A stretch of DNA of 64,000 nucleotides, from positions 248,001 through 312,000 of the forward strand of contig NZ_QMEL01000003.1 in assembly GCF_003390885.1 (NCBI RefSeq), read 5' to 3'. The position numbers and the translations under genes were made by a program. The notes beneath the pieces were generated by a model. That model saw nothing but the letters and a program-made list of their open reading frames with translations, was not told the DNA's origin and made no database searches. This DNA is from Pelagibacterium sediminicola. Lineage in GTDB: Bacteria > Pseudomonadota > Alphaproteobacteria > Rhizobiales > Devosiaceae. Each line of letters opens with the position of its first letter. The stretch's first letter is position 1. Of this stretch, positions 45,716 to 54,612 are shown in pieces.

Positions 45716-45871
45716 ATGAATATCCTGCTCGCCAATCAGAGTCAATTAGCACATTTGCACGAATTGCCCGTAGCACGGCGGCCCATCATTGTTGCCGATA
45801 TCGGTGGGGTGCGGCGCCTTGTATTCGGGCCGGACCCTTTCATTGTTGGGGGCGAGGGCGACAGCGCATGA
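45716..45871 (+). CDS. Small ORF overlapping the autotransporter start
   Basis: A 51-residue frame opens with the ATG at 45716 (MNILLANQSQLAHLHELPVA) and ends in a TGA that overlaps the autotransporter ATG as ATGA. Codon choice looks coding-like, and the middle VARRPIIVADIGGVRRLVFG reads like structured protein. No strong ribosome site precedes it. It may be a leader peptide that couples translation, or the remnant of an older gene. I do not recognise a family. Confidence 0.45.
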   Translation: MNILLANQSQLAHLHELPVARRPIIVADIGGVRRLVFGPDPFIVGGEGDSA

Positions 45872-48800
45872 ACAGGATTTACCGTCATATCTGGTCGAAG
45901 GCGCCGGGGTGCGCGATCGTGGTTCCAGAGTGCGTCAGGGGCGGCGGGGCTCGCAAGGGCGGCAGGCGGCGGCGGAAACTCCAACTGGCGATTGCCACCC
46001 TCCTCATCGCCTCTGGCTGTTTCATGTCAGGAACCGCCTCGGCGCAGGTGCTTATCGACGGTGGTGCCCACGAGATCGTCGACGGGGACGGGCTGGGCGA
46101 GGGGGCTCCCCCCTCTACTCGGGACACTCCTTGGAACACAGCCGCCGACCTTTCCGTCGGCGTCTCGAACGCCGGAGAACTCGACATACGAAACGGGGGC
46201 ATCGTTAGCAGCCTCCAAGGAAAGATCGGCGTGACCTCTACCGGAAACGGCACGGTAACCGTCACCGGTGCGGACAGCACTTGGACCAATACGGGCTGGC
46301 TATATGTTGGCGATGAAGGCGTTGCGGAGCTCTTCCTCACTGATGGCGGTCTAGTCAGCGCACCCCATGTAAGAATTGCCGAACGGGACTCCGCCATCGG
46401 TACTCTGACCATCGGTGCAGAATCAGGTGACGCGGCTGCGGCCGCTGGCACGCTCAACGTCGGCGGCGTGCACTTCGGCGCAGGCGTTGGGCAGATTGTC
46501 TTCAACCACACCGACAGCGCATATTTCTTCTCTTCCAGCATTTCCGGCGCAGGATCTGTCCTGGTGGAAAACGGAACCACTGTTCTTGGGGGCATTAATA
46601 GCTATTCCGGCGGCACCACGATTTCCGGCGGCACCCTTCGGGGCACTACGACGAGCCTGCAAGGCGATATCGCCAACAACGCCGCGCTGATCTTCTATCA
46701 GGTCACGGACCGCACCTATGCCGGCAACATGTCGGGCACGGGCACCTTCACCAAGCGGGGAACGGGGAACGTTACGTTTTCCGGCAATTCCGCCGGCTTT
46801 ATCGGCGCCACGACCATCTCGGACGGAACGCTGACTGTCAGCGGCACGCTTGGCGACAATTCAGGCGGCGCCAACGGCAGCAGCCTCACGGTCGAAAGCG
46901 GGGGCACGTTGAGTATCGGCACCAGCCGCCACGTGAACGCCGCGAGCATCACCAACGAAGCCGGCGGCACGATCAATGTCTCCACGGATGCGACGCTGCG
47001 CGGCACCGGCAATACGCTCAACAATAGCGGCGTCATCAATGTCGATGATCTGGGGCTGATCACGGGTGCGGGCGACATCAGAAATCTTGCTGATGGCGTT
47101 ATCAACTTCGCGGGCAACGGGCAGTTGGCATCCGATAATGATGGTAGTGAAGACAGCGGAATAGAAAATACCGTCAATGATGGAACCATCAATATCAATG
47201 GCGCCAATACATATACGGTTCTGATCGGGGATGAACTGGTCAATCAGGGCAGCGGCAGGGTCAACGTCAATGACGGCTATCTGTTTGTTGAGGACCAGGT
47301 GGTCAACTCCTCCCCCGGAGCGGAAGCTGGGGGGATCGGCGGGATAGACATCGGTTCTGCCGGAAAGCTGGAGACGGGGCGTCTCTTCAACAATGCCGGT
47401 GGCGAGATCACCAATGCCGGTGAATTGTATGGAGATGTTGAAAACAACGCCGGTGGAACCATCACTAGCACCGGGCTGGTAAGCGGCGGCCGCTTCTTTC
47501 AAAATCGCGGAACGACAAACGCCGAGGGCGCGATAAGCTACGACATTATCAATCGTGATGCAGGCGTGTTCAACGTTACCGGCGATCTTGACACCTTTCA
47601 TGGTTTCGATCTGCGCGAAACCGCGCTGCTCAATGTCACCGGCGGCGACTTGAGCGTTTCTGGTACGCTCGGCCACCAATCCACTGCGGCGAACGGCATC
47701 ACCATCGCGGCGGGCAGGACGCTCAGCGCTGACAGCGTCGGGATTGGCGACACTTTCGTCAACGCGGTCCTGCTCAACAACGGAACGCTGACGGCAGCAA
47801 ACACGATCACGAATATCGGAACCGTTCAGAATAACGGCACGATCAATGGCGGAGTTGACAACTGGCGCAGCCTGACCAATGCCGGCACCTTGAACGATGG
47901 CCTGACGATCAATGACGGCACGGTGACCAATACCGGCACCGTCAACGGCCCCATAGACGTCTTAGGCGGCACATTCATCACTCATGCCGGGGGTCAGGCC
48001 AGCGACATTAACAACCAGGGATCTCTGGTGTTCAACCAGGCGGCGAACGGTGCCTATGCCGGCATCATCTCCGGCAGCGGCACACTGACCAAGCAGGGAA
48101 CCGGCGCGCTGACGCTGACCCAGGATTCCTCTGCTTTTGCCGGCACCACGACGGTCTTCGGCGGAGAACTGGTCGTCAACGGCGCATTGGGCGGCATTCT
48201 GAACATGAACGGTGGCGCGCTCGGCGGCTCGGGTTCGTTGGGAAATGTCATTCTGGAAAGCGGTGCAAGGCTTACGCCCGGCAATTCCATCGGGACGATG
48301 AACGTCGTCAACTATACGTTCAATCCCGGATCGATCTACGAAGTCGAACTCGACGATGGCGGGTTCATTGCCGGCACCAATAACGATCTGCTCAACGCCA
48401 CCGGAACGGTGACCATCAACGGCGGCACGGTGCATGTGACGCCGGAGAACGGAACCGACGACGGTTCGACCTATACGCCCGGCACCTACACGATCATCAC
48501 GGCCGCGACGGGCGTGGCAGGCGCGGGGTTCGACGCCGTGGTCACCGACGATTATGCGTTTCTCGATTTCATCCTCGACTACTCCACCGCAAATCAGGTT
48601 GACCTGATTTCGGCGCTTTCGGTGACGCCGGTGACAGGTTTTTGCGTGCCGGGCATGTCCCTCAATCAATGCGCTGCCGGCAATGGCGCCTTTTCGATGG
48701 GTGCGGGAAACAGCGTGTATGATGCGGTGCTGACACTCTCCAACGCCGAGGCTCCCGTCGCCCTCGACCAGCTTTCCGGTGAAATCCACGCTTCGGCCCG

Positions 48801-49740
48801 GACGGCGCTCCTGGAAGACAGCCGCTTCCTGCGCGAGGCGGCAATGGATCGGCTGCGCGTAGCGCTCGGCGGCACAGCCGCCAATGACAGCGCCCAGATC
48901 GAAAAACGGATATCCGAAGGCTTCGGCCTTTGGGGCCAGGGATTCGGGTCGTGGAGCCGGCAGGGCGGCAACGGCAATGCGTCGGGAATGGACCGCTCCA
49001 TCGGCGGGTTCCTGATGGGCGGGGACGCGCTTGTTTGGGACAATATGCGCCTCGGTGTGCTGGGCGGCTACTCCCGCTCGGGATTCAGCACCGGCAATTT
49101 GTTGTCCACCGGCACGGCGGATACCTATACTCTTGGCGCCTATGGAGGCGGGAAATGGGACGCTTTTGCCCTGTCTGGCGGATTGGCCCATAGTTGGCAT
49201 AGCCTCGATATGTCGCGCTCAGTGGCCTTCACTGGTTTCTCGGACAACCTTTCTGTCGCTTACAGCGCCCGTACCCTGCAAGCATGGGGAGAGGCCGCAT
49301 ACAGTTTCGAGGCGGGTGCGTCCCGGTTTGAGCCCTTCGCCAACCTTGCCTACCTCACCCTCTCGACGAACAGCTTCACGGAGACTGGCGGAGCTGCGGC
49401 ACTGACCTCCGCCTCCAATGTCGTGGATGCGGCGTTTGCAACCCTTGGAGTGCGCGCCGAAACCGATGTGGCGCTCGGTGACATGAGTGCCAGGCTGCAT
49501 GGCATGGTGGGCTGGCGGCATGCGTTCGGCGGCGCTCCGACTGCGCAAATGACTTTCGCCTCGGGCGGCAATGCCTTCACCATCGTGGGCGCACCGTTGG
49601 CACAGGACAGCTTGGTCCTCAACGCCGGGATCGATATTGACCTGACCGACAACGCCGCGCTGGGCATTGCCTACAGCGGCCAGTTCGGCTCAGGCGTGCA
49701 GGACCATTCCGCAAAGGTCAGCCTGAACGTACGGTTTTGA
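45868..49740 (+). CDS. Autotransporter with extended signal peptide and PATR repeats
   Basis: A type V secreted outer-membrane protein of 1290 residues. The N-terminus MNRIYRHIWSKAPGCAIVVP matches the extended signal peptide region of large autotransporters, followed by a basic stretch and a hydrophobic core ending at SASA-type sequence TASAQ (about residue 59). The passenger, about 60-940, is a beta-helix of short Gly/Asn/Thr repeats. It carries passenger-associated repeats such as GTFTKRGTGNVTFSGNSAGF and GTLTKQGTGALTLTQDSSAF. The C-terminal barrel, about 1000-1290, ends in VSLNVRF with the terminal phenylalanine needed for membrane insertion. No protease triad is evident, so it is probably an adhesin. 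The ATG at 45868 is chosen because the extended signal begins there. Confidence 0.93.
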   Translation: MNRIYRHIWSKAPGCAIVVPECVRGGGARKGGRRRRKLQLAIATLLIASGCFMSGTASAQVLIDGGAHEIVDGDGLGEGAPPSTRDTPWNTAADLSVGVSNAGELDIRNGGIVSSLQGKIGVTSTGNGTVTVTGADSTWTNTGWLYVGDEGVAELFLTDGGLVSAPHVRIAERDSAIGTLTIGAESGDAAAAAGTLNVGGVHFGAGVGQIVFNHTDSAYFFSSSISGAGSVLVENGTTVLGGINSYSGGTTISGGTLRGTTTSLQGDIANNAALIFYQVTDRTYAGNMSGTGTFTKRGTGNVTFSGNSAGFIGATTISDGTLTVSGTLGDNSGGANGSSLTVESGGTLSIGTSRHVNAASITNEAGGTINVSTDATLRGTGNTLNNSGVINVDDLGLITGAGDIRNLADGVINFAGNGQLASDNDGSEDSGIENTVNDGTININGANTYTVLIGDELVNQGSGRVNVNDGYLFVEDQVVNSSPGAEAGGIGGIDIGSAGKLETGRLFNNAGGEITNAGELYGDVENNAGGTITSTGLVSGGRFFQNRGTTNAEGAISYDIINRDAGVFNVTGDLDTFHGFDLRETALLNVTGGDLSVSGTLGHQSTAANGITIAAGRTLSADSVGIGDTFVNAVLLNNGTLTAANTITNIGTVQNNGTINGGVDNWRSLTNAGTLNDGLTINDGTVTNTGTVNGPIDVLGGTFITHAGGQASDINNQGSLVFNQAANGAYAGIISGSGTLTKQGTGALTLTQDSSAFAGTTTVFGGELVVNGALGGILNMNGGALGGSGSLGNVILESGARLTPGNSIGTMNVVNYTFNPGSIYEVELDDGGFIAGTNNDLLNATGTVTINGGTVHVTPENGTDDGSTYTPGTYTIITAATGVAGAGFDAVVTDDYAFLDFILDYSTANQVDLISALSVTPVTGFCVPGMSLNQCAAGNGAFSMGAGNSVYDAVLTLSNAEAPVALDQLSGEIHASARTALLEDSRFLREAAMDRLRVALGGTAANDSAQIEKRISEGFGLWGQGFGSWSRQGGNGNASGMDRSIGGFLMGGDALVWDNMRLGVLGGYSRSGFSTGNLLSTGTADTYTLGAYGGGKWDAFALSGGLAHSWHSLDMSRSVAFTGFSDNLSVAYSARTLQAWGEAAYSFEAGASRFEPFANLAYLTLSTNSFTETGGAAALTSASNVVDAAFATLGVRAETDVALGDMSARLHGMVGWRHAFGGAPTAQMTFASGGNAFTIVGAPLAQDSLVLNAGIDIDLTDNAALGIAYSGQFGSGVQDHSAKVSLNVRF

Positions 49741-49778
49741 CCGCCAGCGCCATTGTTGGTGCGCTTCCAAATATATGG

Positions 49779-49820
49779 CGCCCGCCGCTTCAGATATCCG
49801 GCGGCGGGCGTCATTGCTTT
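49779..49820 (+). terminator. Hairpin after the autotransporter gene
   Basis: A perfect 10-bp stem, CGCCCGCCGC (49779-49788) with GCGGCGGGCG (49801-49810), is followed by TCATTGCTTT, 38 bases past the stop codon. It lies just before ialB, which would then need its own promoter or readthrough. Confidence 0.65.
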
Positions 49821-49826
49821 AGAAAC

Positions 49827-50378
49827 ATGAAGGCCATCACAATGCCCAGTATAAAACCCGGCCTTGCGGCCATTGCCACGCTCATTTTTTCGATCTCGGT
49901 CTCTGTCGCCCAGGAGACGAACCTACCCGGTGGCGCGACCTCCCTGAACGAAACCCATGGCGACTGGCTCGTCACCTGCGCGGCGCAGGAAAATATTGTT
50001 GGTTGCACCGTCTCGCAGGTTCAGGTCAACAATCAGAACCGCCAGCGTGTCCTCACGGTCGAGCTGCGGGCCACCGAACGCGGCAACAGTGCCGAGGGCA
50101 TACTTGTTCTACCGTTCGGGCTGGCGCTCGATAATGGCGTCGTCCTGTCGATCGACCAAGGCACGGCAATGCCGGCGCTTGGCTTCTCCACATGCCTTCC
50201 CGCCGGATGCCTCGTACCGCTGATACTCGATCAGGCTGCGCTGACGGCCATGCGGGCAGGCACGATGCTCAAGGCCAAGGCGGTGGCTAACGGCAACAGT
50301 CAGGAAGTCGACTTCTCAATCTCGCTTTCCGGCTTCACCTCTGCCCTCGCAAGGGCGGTAGAACTCGGTGGGCCTTGA
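49827..50378 (+). CDS. Invasion-associated locus B (IalB) family protein
   Basis: A 183-residue exported protein of the IalB family, widespread in Rhizobiales; its molecular role is poorly defined despite the name from Bartonella. A signal peptide covers about residues 1-28 (PGLAAIATLIFSISVSVAQE). The family pattern follows: HGDWLVTCAAQENIVGCTVS, LPFGLALDNGVVLSIDQG and FSTCLPAGCLVPLILD, with two cysteine pairs that should form disulfides. It follows the autotransporter by 87 bases with a hairpin between. Confidence 0.88.
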   Translation: MKAITMPSIKPGLAAIATLIFSISVSVAQETNLPGGATSLNETHGDWLVTCAAQENIVGCTVSQVQVNNQNRQRVLTVELRATERGNSAEGILVLPFGLALDNGVVLSIDQGTAMPALGFSTCLPAGCLVPLILDQAALTAMRAGTMLKAKAVANGNSQEVDFSISLSGFTSALARAVELGGP

Positions 50379-50413
50379 TTGCCCGACCGCCGACCGGAAG
50401 GGGGCTTATGTTG

Positions 50414-50503
50414 TGGCGGAGAGGAAGGGATTCGAACCCTCGAGACAGTTACCCGCCTACGCCCTTAGCAGGGGCGCGCCTTCGACCACTCGGCCACCTC
50501 TCC
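50414..50503 (-). tRNA. tRNA-Ser, anticodon GCU
   Basis: Read on the minus strand, a 7-bp acceptor stem (GGAGAGG with CCTCTCC) precedes G and an encoded CCA. The D-arm is TGGCCGAGTGGTC, the anticodon loop reads CTGCTAA with GCT at 50467-50469, a long variable arm follows as in class II tRNAs, and the T-arm has GGTTCGAATCC. It decodes AGC and AGU serine codons. Confidence 0.96.
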
Positions 50504-50707
50504 GAGGCGGGTGGTAGCCCGTAAGAACCATGGGTGGCAAGGGCTTTTTTGTGCAGGGCGGAAGATAGCGCGATTTTCCACATTTGCTGTTTCTTGCCCC
50601 TGCCCGACTTGTCCTCACCTATCGACGACGGGCCCTTGCCACTTGCATCGGGCGGTTCGATGGCGTCTCTAGCCGGTATGGCATTCACCGGATCGGGACG
50701 TATCACC

Positions 50708-51982
50708 ATGGACGATCGCGCATTTCTGACCGCGCTTTTCGAGGCCGCCGTCGAGGCGGCGCATCCGCTTGCGGCGATGCGTTCGCATCTGCCGGCCCGC
50801 CCTAAAGGACGCACGATCGTTGTCGGTGCGGGCAAGGCGGCGGCGCGGATGGCGCAGGCGCTCGAATCGCTTGTCGACTGGCCGATCAGCGGGGTGGTGG
50901 TTGACCGCCATGGCGCGCAGGCGGCAACACGGCATATAAAGGTGTTCCATGCGGCCCATCCGGTGCCCGATCGCGCCGGCCATAGTGCCTCCCAGGCGCT
51001 GTTGCGGGCTGTCGAGGGGCTCACCGCGGATGATCTGGTCATCGCGCTCATCTCAGGCGGCGGATCGGCCCTGCTCCCCTGCCCTGCTCCCGGTCTTTCC
51101 TTCGAGGGTGAGGCGGCGGCCACCCGGGCGCTGCTGGCTTCGGGGGCGCCCGTCGATGCGATGAATGCCATCCGCATACAGATTTCGGGCATAAAGGGCG
51201 GCCGGCTCGCCAAGGCCGCCGCCCCGGCGAAAGTGGTGAGCTTTATCGTTTCCGACGTGGTGGGCGATGATCCGGCACTGGTTGCCAGCGGCCCCACGGT
51301 TCCGGGGCAGGCCGGCGCCACAGAGGCGCTGGCGGCCATCGAGCAATACCGCATCGAACTGCCCGCCACCGTGCGCGCCCATATCGAGGCCGGCACCACC
51401 CCGCCCCCGCCTGCCGACGATCCTGCCTTTGCCCGCAACGAGGTCCATATCATCGCCTCGGCGCGGGTGTCGCTCGAAGCAGCGGCGCGGCGGGCTGAAG
51501 CGCTGGACGTGACCCCGGTCATTCTGTCCGAAAACATCGAGGGCGAAGCCAGGGACATCGGGCGGATGCACGCCGCGCTCGCGCGCGAATTCGCGCGGGG
51601 CGCTTCGCCCTACCCCTTTCCGCTCGTTCTGCTGTCGGGCGGCGAGACCACCGTCACGCTCGGCAACGACAGCTCTGGCCGTGGCGGGCGCAATGGAGAG
51701 TTCCTGCTCTCTTTTGCCTGTGACATTGCTGGCATGGACGGCATCCAAGCCCTTGCCGCCGATACGGATGGCATCGACGGGTCGGAAGACAATGCCGGGG
51801 CATTCGCGGATGGCGCTTCTTTCGAGCGCATGATCGCGGCGGGCCTCAACCCGCGCGCCAGTCTTGCCCGGCACGACGCCTGGACCGCGTTCAACGCAGC
51901 CGGAGACCTGTTCGTGACCGGGCAGACGGGCACCAATGTCAACGATTTCCGCGCCATCCTGATCGGGTCAGGTCACCGTTAG
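50708..51982 (+). CDS. Glycerate 2-kinase (GlxK/TtuD, MOFRL family)
   Basis: It phosphorylates D-glycerate to 2-phosphoglycerate; older annotation calls relatives hydroxypyruvate reductase TtuD. The 424-residue product shows the DUF4147 N-terminal domain (TIVVGAGKAAARMAQALE, ALISGGGSALLPCPAPGL, SGIKGGRLA, SDVVGDDPALVASGPTV). The C-terminal MOFRL domain follows (LLSGGETTVTLG, GRGGRNGEFLL, ADTDGIDGSEDNAGAFADG). The ATG at 50708 fits the family; earlier ATGs at 50660 and 50690 are possible. The 204-base gap to the tRNA gene holds no other gene. It stands alone. Confidence 0.92.
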   Translation: MDDRAFLTALFEAAVEAAHPLAAMRSHLPARPKGRTIVVGAGKAAARMAQALESLVDWPISGVVVDRHGAQAATRHIKVFHAAHPVPDRAGHSASQALLRAVEGLTADDLVIALISGGGSALLPCPAPGLSFEGEAAATRALLASGAPVDAMNAIRIQISGIKGGRLAKAAAPAKVVSFIVSDVVGDDPALVASGPTVPGQAGATEALAAIEQYRIELPATVRAHIEAGTTPPPPADDPAFARNEVHIIASARVSLEAAARRAEALDVTPVILSENIEGEARDIGRMHAALAREFARGASPYPFPLVLLSGGETTVTLGNDSSGRGGRNGEFLLSFACDIAGMDGIQALAADTDGIDGSEDNAGAFADGASFERMIAAGLNPRASLARHDAWTAFNAAGDLFVTGQTGTNVNDFRAILIGSGHR

Positions 51983-52008
51983 ATCGTTTCAGATCCTGAC
52001 GGAAGCAG
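51981..52008. repeat. Single GATCGTTTCAG repeat end
   Basis: GATCGTTTCAGATCCTGACG directly follows the glycerate kinase stop and matches the ends of the palindromic elements at 2514, 23394 and 58101. No inverted partner is clear before the GST gene. The rest of the 136-base gap shows nothing else. Confidence 0.5.
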
Positions 52009-52118
52009 CCCCCCCTCTCCCTCGCTCTTCCGGTGATAACCGAAATCCAGAACGAAGTGTACACTTTCGCCGGAGAAGCGGGAGAGGGATTGCCGATTCC
52101 ATTAAAGCCAGACCGGCT

Positions 52119-52826
52119 TTAGCGCGCCCGCTGGTTGAACAGGACGTTCTGGGCGCCCTTGTCGTCCGCAAGGTCCATCTTCTGATCCTCGGGCAGCGCC
52201 AACGCCAGCCCACGCTCGACGGCGGGGCGTGCCTTGAGGCGGTCCTGCCAGGCGGCGATGTTGGGGAACTCCTTGAGATCTATCCCCTGCCGCTCCCAGC
52301 CCAGCGACCAGCTCAGCGAGGCAATGTCGGCAATGGAATATTCGCCCGCAATATAGTCCCGGCCTTCTAGCTGCCTGTTGAGCACGCCGTAGAGCCGGTG
52401 CGTCTCGTTGCGGTAGCGCTCGATGGCGTAGGGAATCTTTTCAGGCGCGTAGAGCGCGAAATGATGGTTCTGGCCGAGCATCGGCCCAAAGCCGCCCATC
52501 TGCCAGAACAGCCATTCGTCCACCGCGACCCGCGCGCGGGCGTCTTCGGGATAGAAACGGTCGAACTTTTCGGCGAGATATTTGAGGATCGCACCGGACT
52601 CGAAGACCGAGATCGGTTGGCCGCCGGGACCTTCGGGATCGACGATCGCGGGAATTTTGTTGTTGGGCGAAACGGCGAGGAATTCAGGCTTGAACTGATC
52701 GCCCTTGCCAATATGGATCGGATGGACCGCATAGGGCACGCCCAGCTCCTCAAGCATGATCGAAACCTTGTGCCCGTTGGGGGTCGGGAAATAGTAAAGG
52801 TCGATAGGCTTGGTCTGTTGGGCCAT
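52119..52826 (-). CDS. Glutathione S-transferase-like protein (YfcG/YghU type)
   Basis: A 235-residue soluble enzyme that uses glutathione. The thioredoxin-like domain has YYFPTPNGHKVSIMLEEL, VSPNNKIPAIVD and the glutathione-binding SVFESGAILKYLAEKF. The helical domain has GQNHHFALYAPEK and DYIAGEYSIADIASLSW. The asparagine in TPNGHK is typical of the Nu-class YfcG/YghU enzymes, which show disulfide-bond reductase activity. The ATG at 52826 has GAGGA 7 bases upstream. Confidence 0.92.
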   Translation of the reverse strand: MAQQTKPIDLYYFPTPNGHKVSIMLEELGVPYAVHPIHIGKGDQFKPEFLAVSPNNKIPAIVDPEGPGGQPISVFESGAILKYLAEKFDRFYPEDARARVAVDEWLFWQMGGFGPMLGQNHHFALYAPEKIPYAIERYRNETHRLYGVLNRQLEGRDYIAGEYSIADIASLSWSLGWERQGIDLKEFPNIAAWQDRLKARPAVERGLALALPEDQKMDLADDKGAQNVLFNQRAR

Positions 52827-52908
52827 GATGTCCTCGCGGGAAGATTGGGAAGGGGGGTACACTTCATCGTAAATTGACGATAAAGGCAACCCCCCAACCT
52901 GGCGTGGC

Positions 52909-53352
52909 CTAGCCGGCGGCGGCCATTACCATATGCGGCGCGCCGTCACTGGTCTTGCTCGGGGAGACGCCTTCCCGGTTCACCGTCGCCACCACCCGGT
53001 GGCGAAAGGCCGAAAAGCTCTCGAACGCGACCACGTCCACCGGCTCGTCGAACTGCACGGTAATCCTGAAAAGATTGCCGCCGCCCATGGCCGCGACCGC
53101 CATGATCACCCCGGTAAAGGGCTGTTTGAGATAGGTACCCTTCACCGCCTGGCCCACCGCGAAAGCGGGCGCGCGCGTTGCGGGAAGCACGGCGCTGGCC
53201 GTGTTCCAGTCACGAAAGCCGTGAAAGCGCGCGACCATTTCGAGCGCCTGGGAGTTGGTTACGGGATGGCCTGCCTGAGCCTGTTCGGCACGCCAGGAGC
53301 GCGCCTCGGCCTTGAGGTCGGACGTCGTCAGAAAGGATGCAGAGTTGCGCAT
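52909..53352 (-). CDS. Glyoxalase-superfamily related protein
   Basis: A 147-residue protein whose first 55 residues (SFLTTSDLKAEARSWRAEQA, then SQALEMVARFHGFRDWNTA) match the small helical domain annotated as glyoxalase-related, present in many Proteobacteria with unknown function. The rest has beta character (GQAVKGTYLKQPFTGVIMAV). The ATG at 53352 has a strong AAGGAG 6 bases upstream. It lies 82 bases upstream of the GST gene on the same strand and may share its transcript. Confidence 0.75.
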   Translation of the reverse strand: MRNSASFLTTSDLKAEARSWRAEQAQAGHPVTNSQALEMVARFHGFRDWNTASAVLPATRAPAFAVGQAVKGTYLKQPFTGVIMAVAAMGGGNLFRITVQFDEPVDVVAFESFSAFRHRVVATVNREGVSPSKTSDGAPHMVMAAAG

Positions 53353-53602
53353 CGTCTTCTCCTTGGCGGTCATCGATCCTGGGGGTCCGCATTGCCAGGC
53401 ACCGCCCAAAAGGGAAACGATGTCGAGCTTTGTTGCACGCCGGCACGGGTTCGACGTGGAAGCCTTCACCACAGGAGCCCAAGGCTCCACGCGGACGGCT
53501 GGCGCTTCAACCGAGGCGAGAGATAGGCGCGCGATCGCCAAACGTCAAGGCGCGGCGTTTCCACCCTCAGGGCGATCGCATATGCTTCGGCTTTCGCCGG
53601 AT

Positions 53603-53710
53603 CCCCCTCCCAACCTCCCCTACAAGGGGGGAGGTGCTGGCCTTGTGCGTAGAAAAGTTCCCAAGAAAAGGAAGCACCCTCCCCTTGATGGGGAGGCTTG
53701 GGGAGGGGTG
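53603..53710. repeat. Inverted C-rich repeat pair
   Basis: A left arm (CCCCTCCCAACCTCCCC, then AAGGGGGGAGGTGCT) and an inverted right arm ending GGCTTGGGGAGGGGTG are separated by about 35 bases. Each arm also folds on itself. The type is a common intergenic palindrome in Rhizobiales genomes. The remaining 53353-53602 and 53711-53838 show no gene. Confidence 0.55.
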
Positions 53711-53838
53711 AAGCCACAAGCGCAGATTCATATGCGATGGCCCTGTTTCCACCCTGCGCAAAGCGCGCATATTTGGCTTTGCATTGAGCCTCAAAGCCGG
53801 TCAGGTTCTGCCAGCCGCACACCTGCGGCGGGATAGGG

Positions 53839-54612
53839 ATGGACGAATTGACGCTTTTGATGCTGTTTGCCGCCGGGCTTGTCGGCGGAATGATCAATTC
53901 ACTCGCCGGCGGGGGCTCGTTCATCATGTTCCCTGCCCTGCTCCTTGCCGGCGTTCCGCCGGTGCTCGCCAACGCGTCCAACACCTATGCCTGCCTGCCG
54001 GGCTATGTCAGCGGCGCCCTCGGCTATTGGCGGCAGATCGCCGCCCACAAGGATAAGCTGGTCCTTTTTTGCATCGTGGGCCTTGCCGGTGGTTATCTCG
54101 GAGCTGAATTGCTGATGCGGGTCACCGACGCGCAGTTCTCGGTCATCATCCCGTGGCTGATGCTGTTTGCCGTCGTCATCTACATTTTCGGGGCACGGAT
54201 AAACCGGTTTCTTGCCGCCCGGTCGCGGGGCGGCAGGGGCGCACGGACCGCTGGTGCCATCAGTCTGGCGCTTTTGCTGCTCGTCGTCAGTTTTTACGGT
54301 GGCTTTTTCAATGCCGGGCTCGGGATTATCCTCCTCGCCTACCTCGCGCTGGCGGGATTGAACGATGTCCACGAGATGAACGGGCTCAAACTGCTCATGT
54401 CGGCCGTGGTGTCGGTCGTTGCGGTCATCCGCTTTGCGGCAACCGGCTCCATCGCCTGGGTCGAGGGATCCGCCGCGCTGGCCGGCGCCGTGGTCGGCGG
54501 CTTTGGCGCCGCCTATTTCGCCACTCTCATTCCGGCAAAATTCATTCGCGGTTTCGTCATCGTCTATGGCGCGGGCCTAACGGTCTGGTTCTTCCTCGTC
54601 ACCTATGGCTGA
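53839..54612 (+). CDS. TauE/SafE-family membrane exporter
   Basis: A 257-residue inner-membrane protein with about eight helices in two related halves. Family marks are FAAGLVGGMINSLAGGGSFI, FPALLLAGVPPVLANASNT and in the second half FYGGFFNAGLGIILLAYLAL. Members export sulfite, sulfoacetate or related anions; the substrate here is unknown. Its last 36 bases overlap the end of the convergent gene at 54577. Confidence 0.9.
   Translation: MDELTLLMLFAAGLVGGMINSLAGGGSFIMFPALLLAGVPPVLANASNTYACLPGYVSGALGYWRQIAAHKDKLVLFCIVGLAGGYLGAELLMRVTDAQFSVIIPWLMLFAVVIYIFGARINRFLAARSRGGRGARTAGAISLALLLLVVSFYGGFFNAGLGIILLAYLALAGLNDVHEMNGLKLLMSAVVSVVAVIRFAATGSIAWVEGSAALAGAVVGGFGAAYFATLIPAKFIRGFVIVYGAGLTVWFFLVTYG

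Noticed and set aside
45682-45867. An upstream start adding about 60 residues to the autotransporter
   Set aside because: The extended signal peptide begins exactly at the ATG at 45868; residues before it would disable the signal and are not family-like.
50414-50503. A genomic-island attachment site at the tRNA-Ser gene
   Set aside because: No integrase gene is nearby and I found no repeat of the tRNA 3' end within the window.
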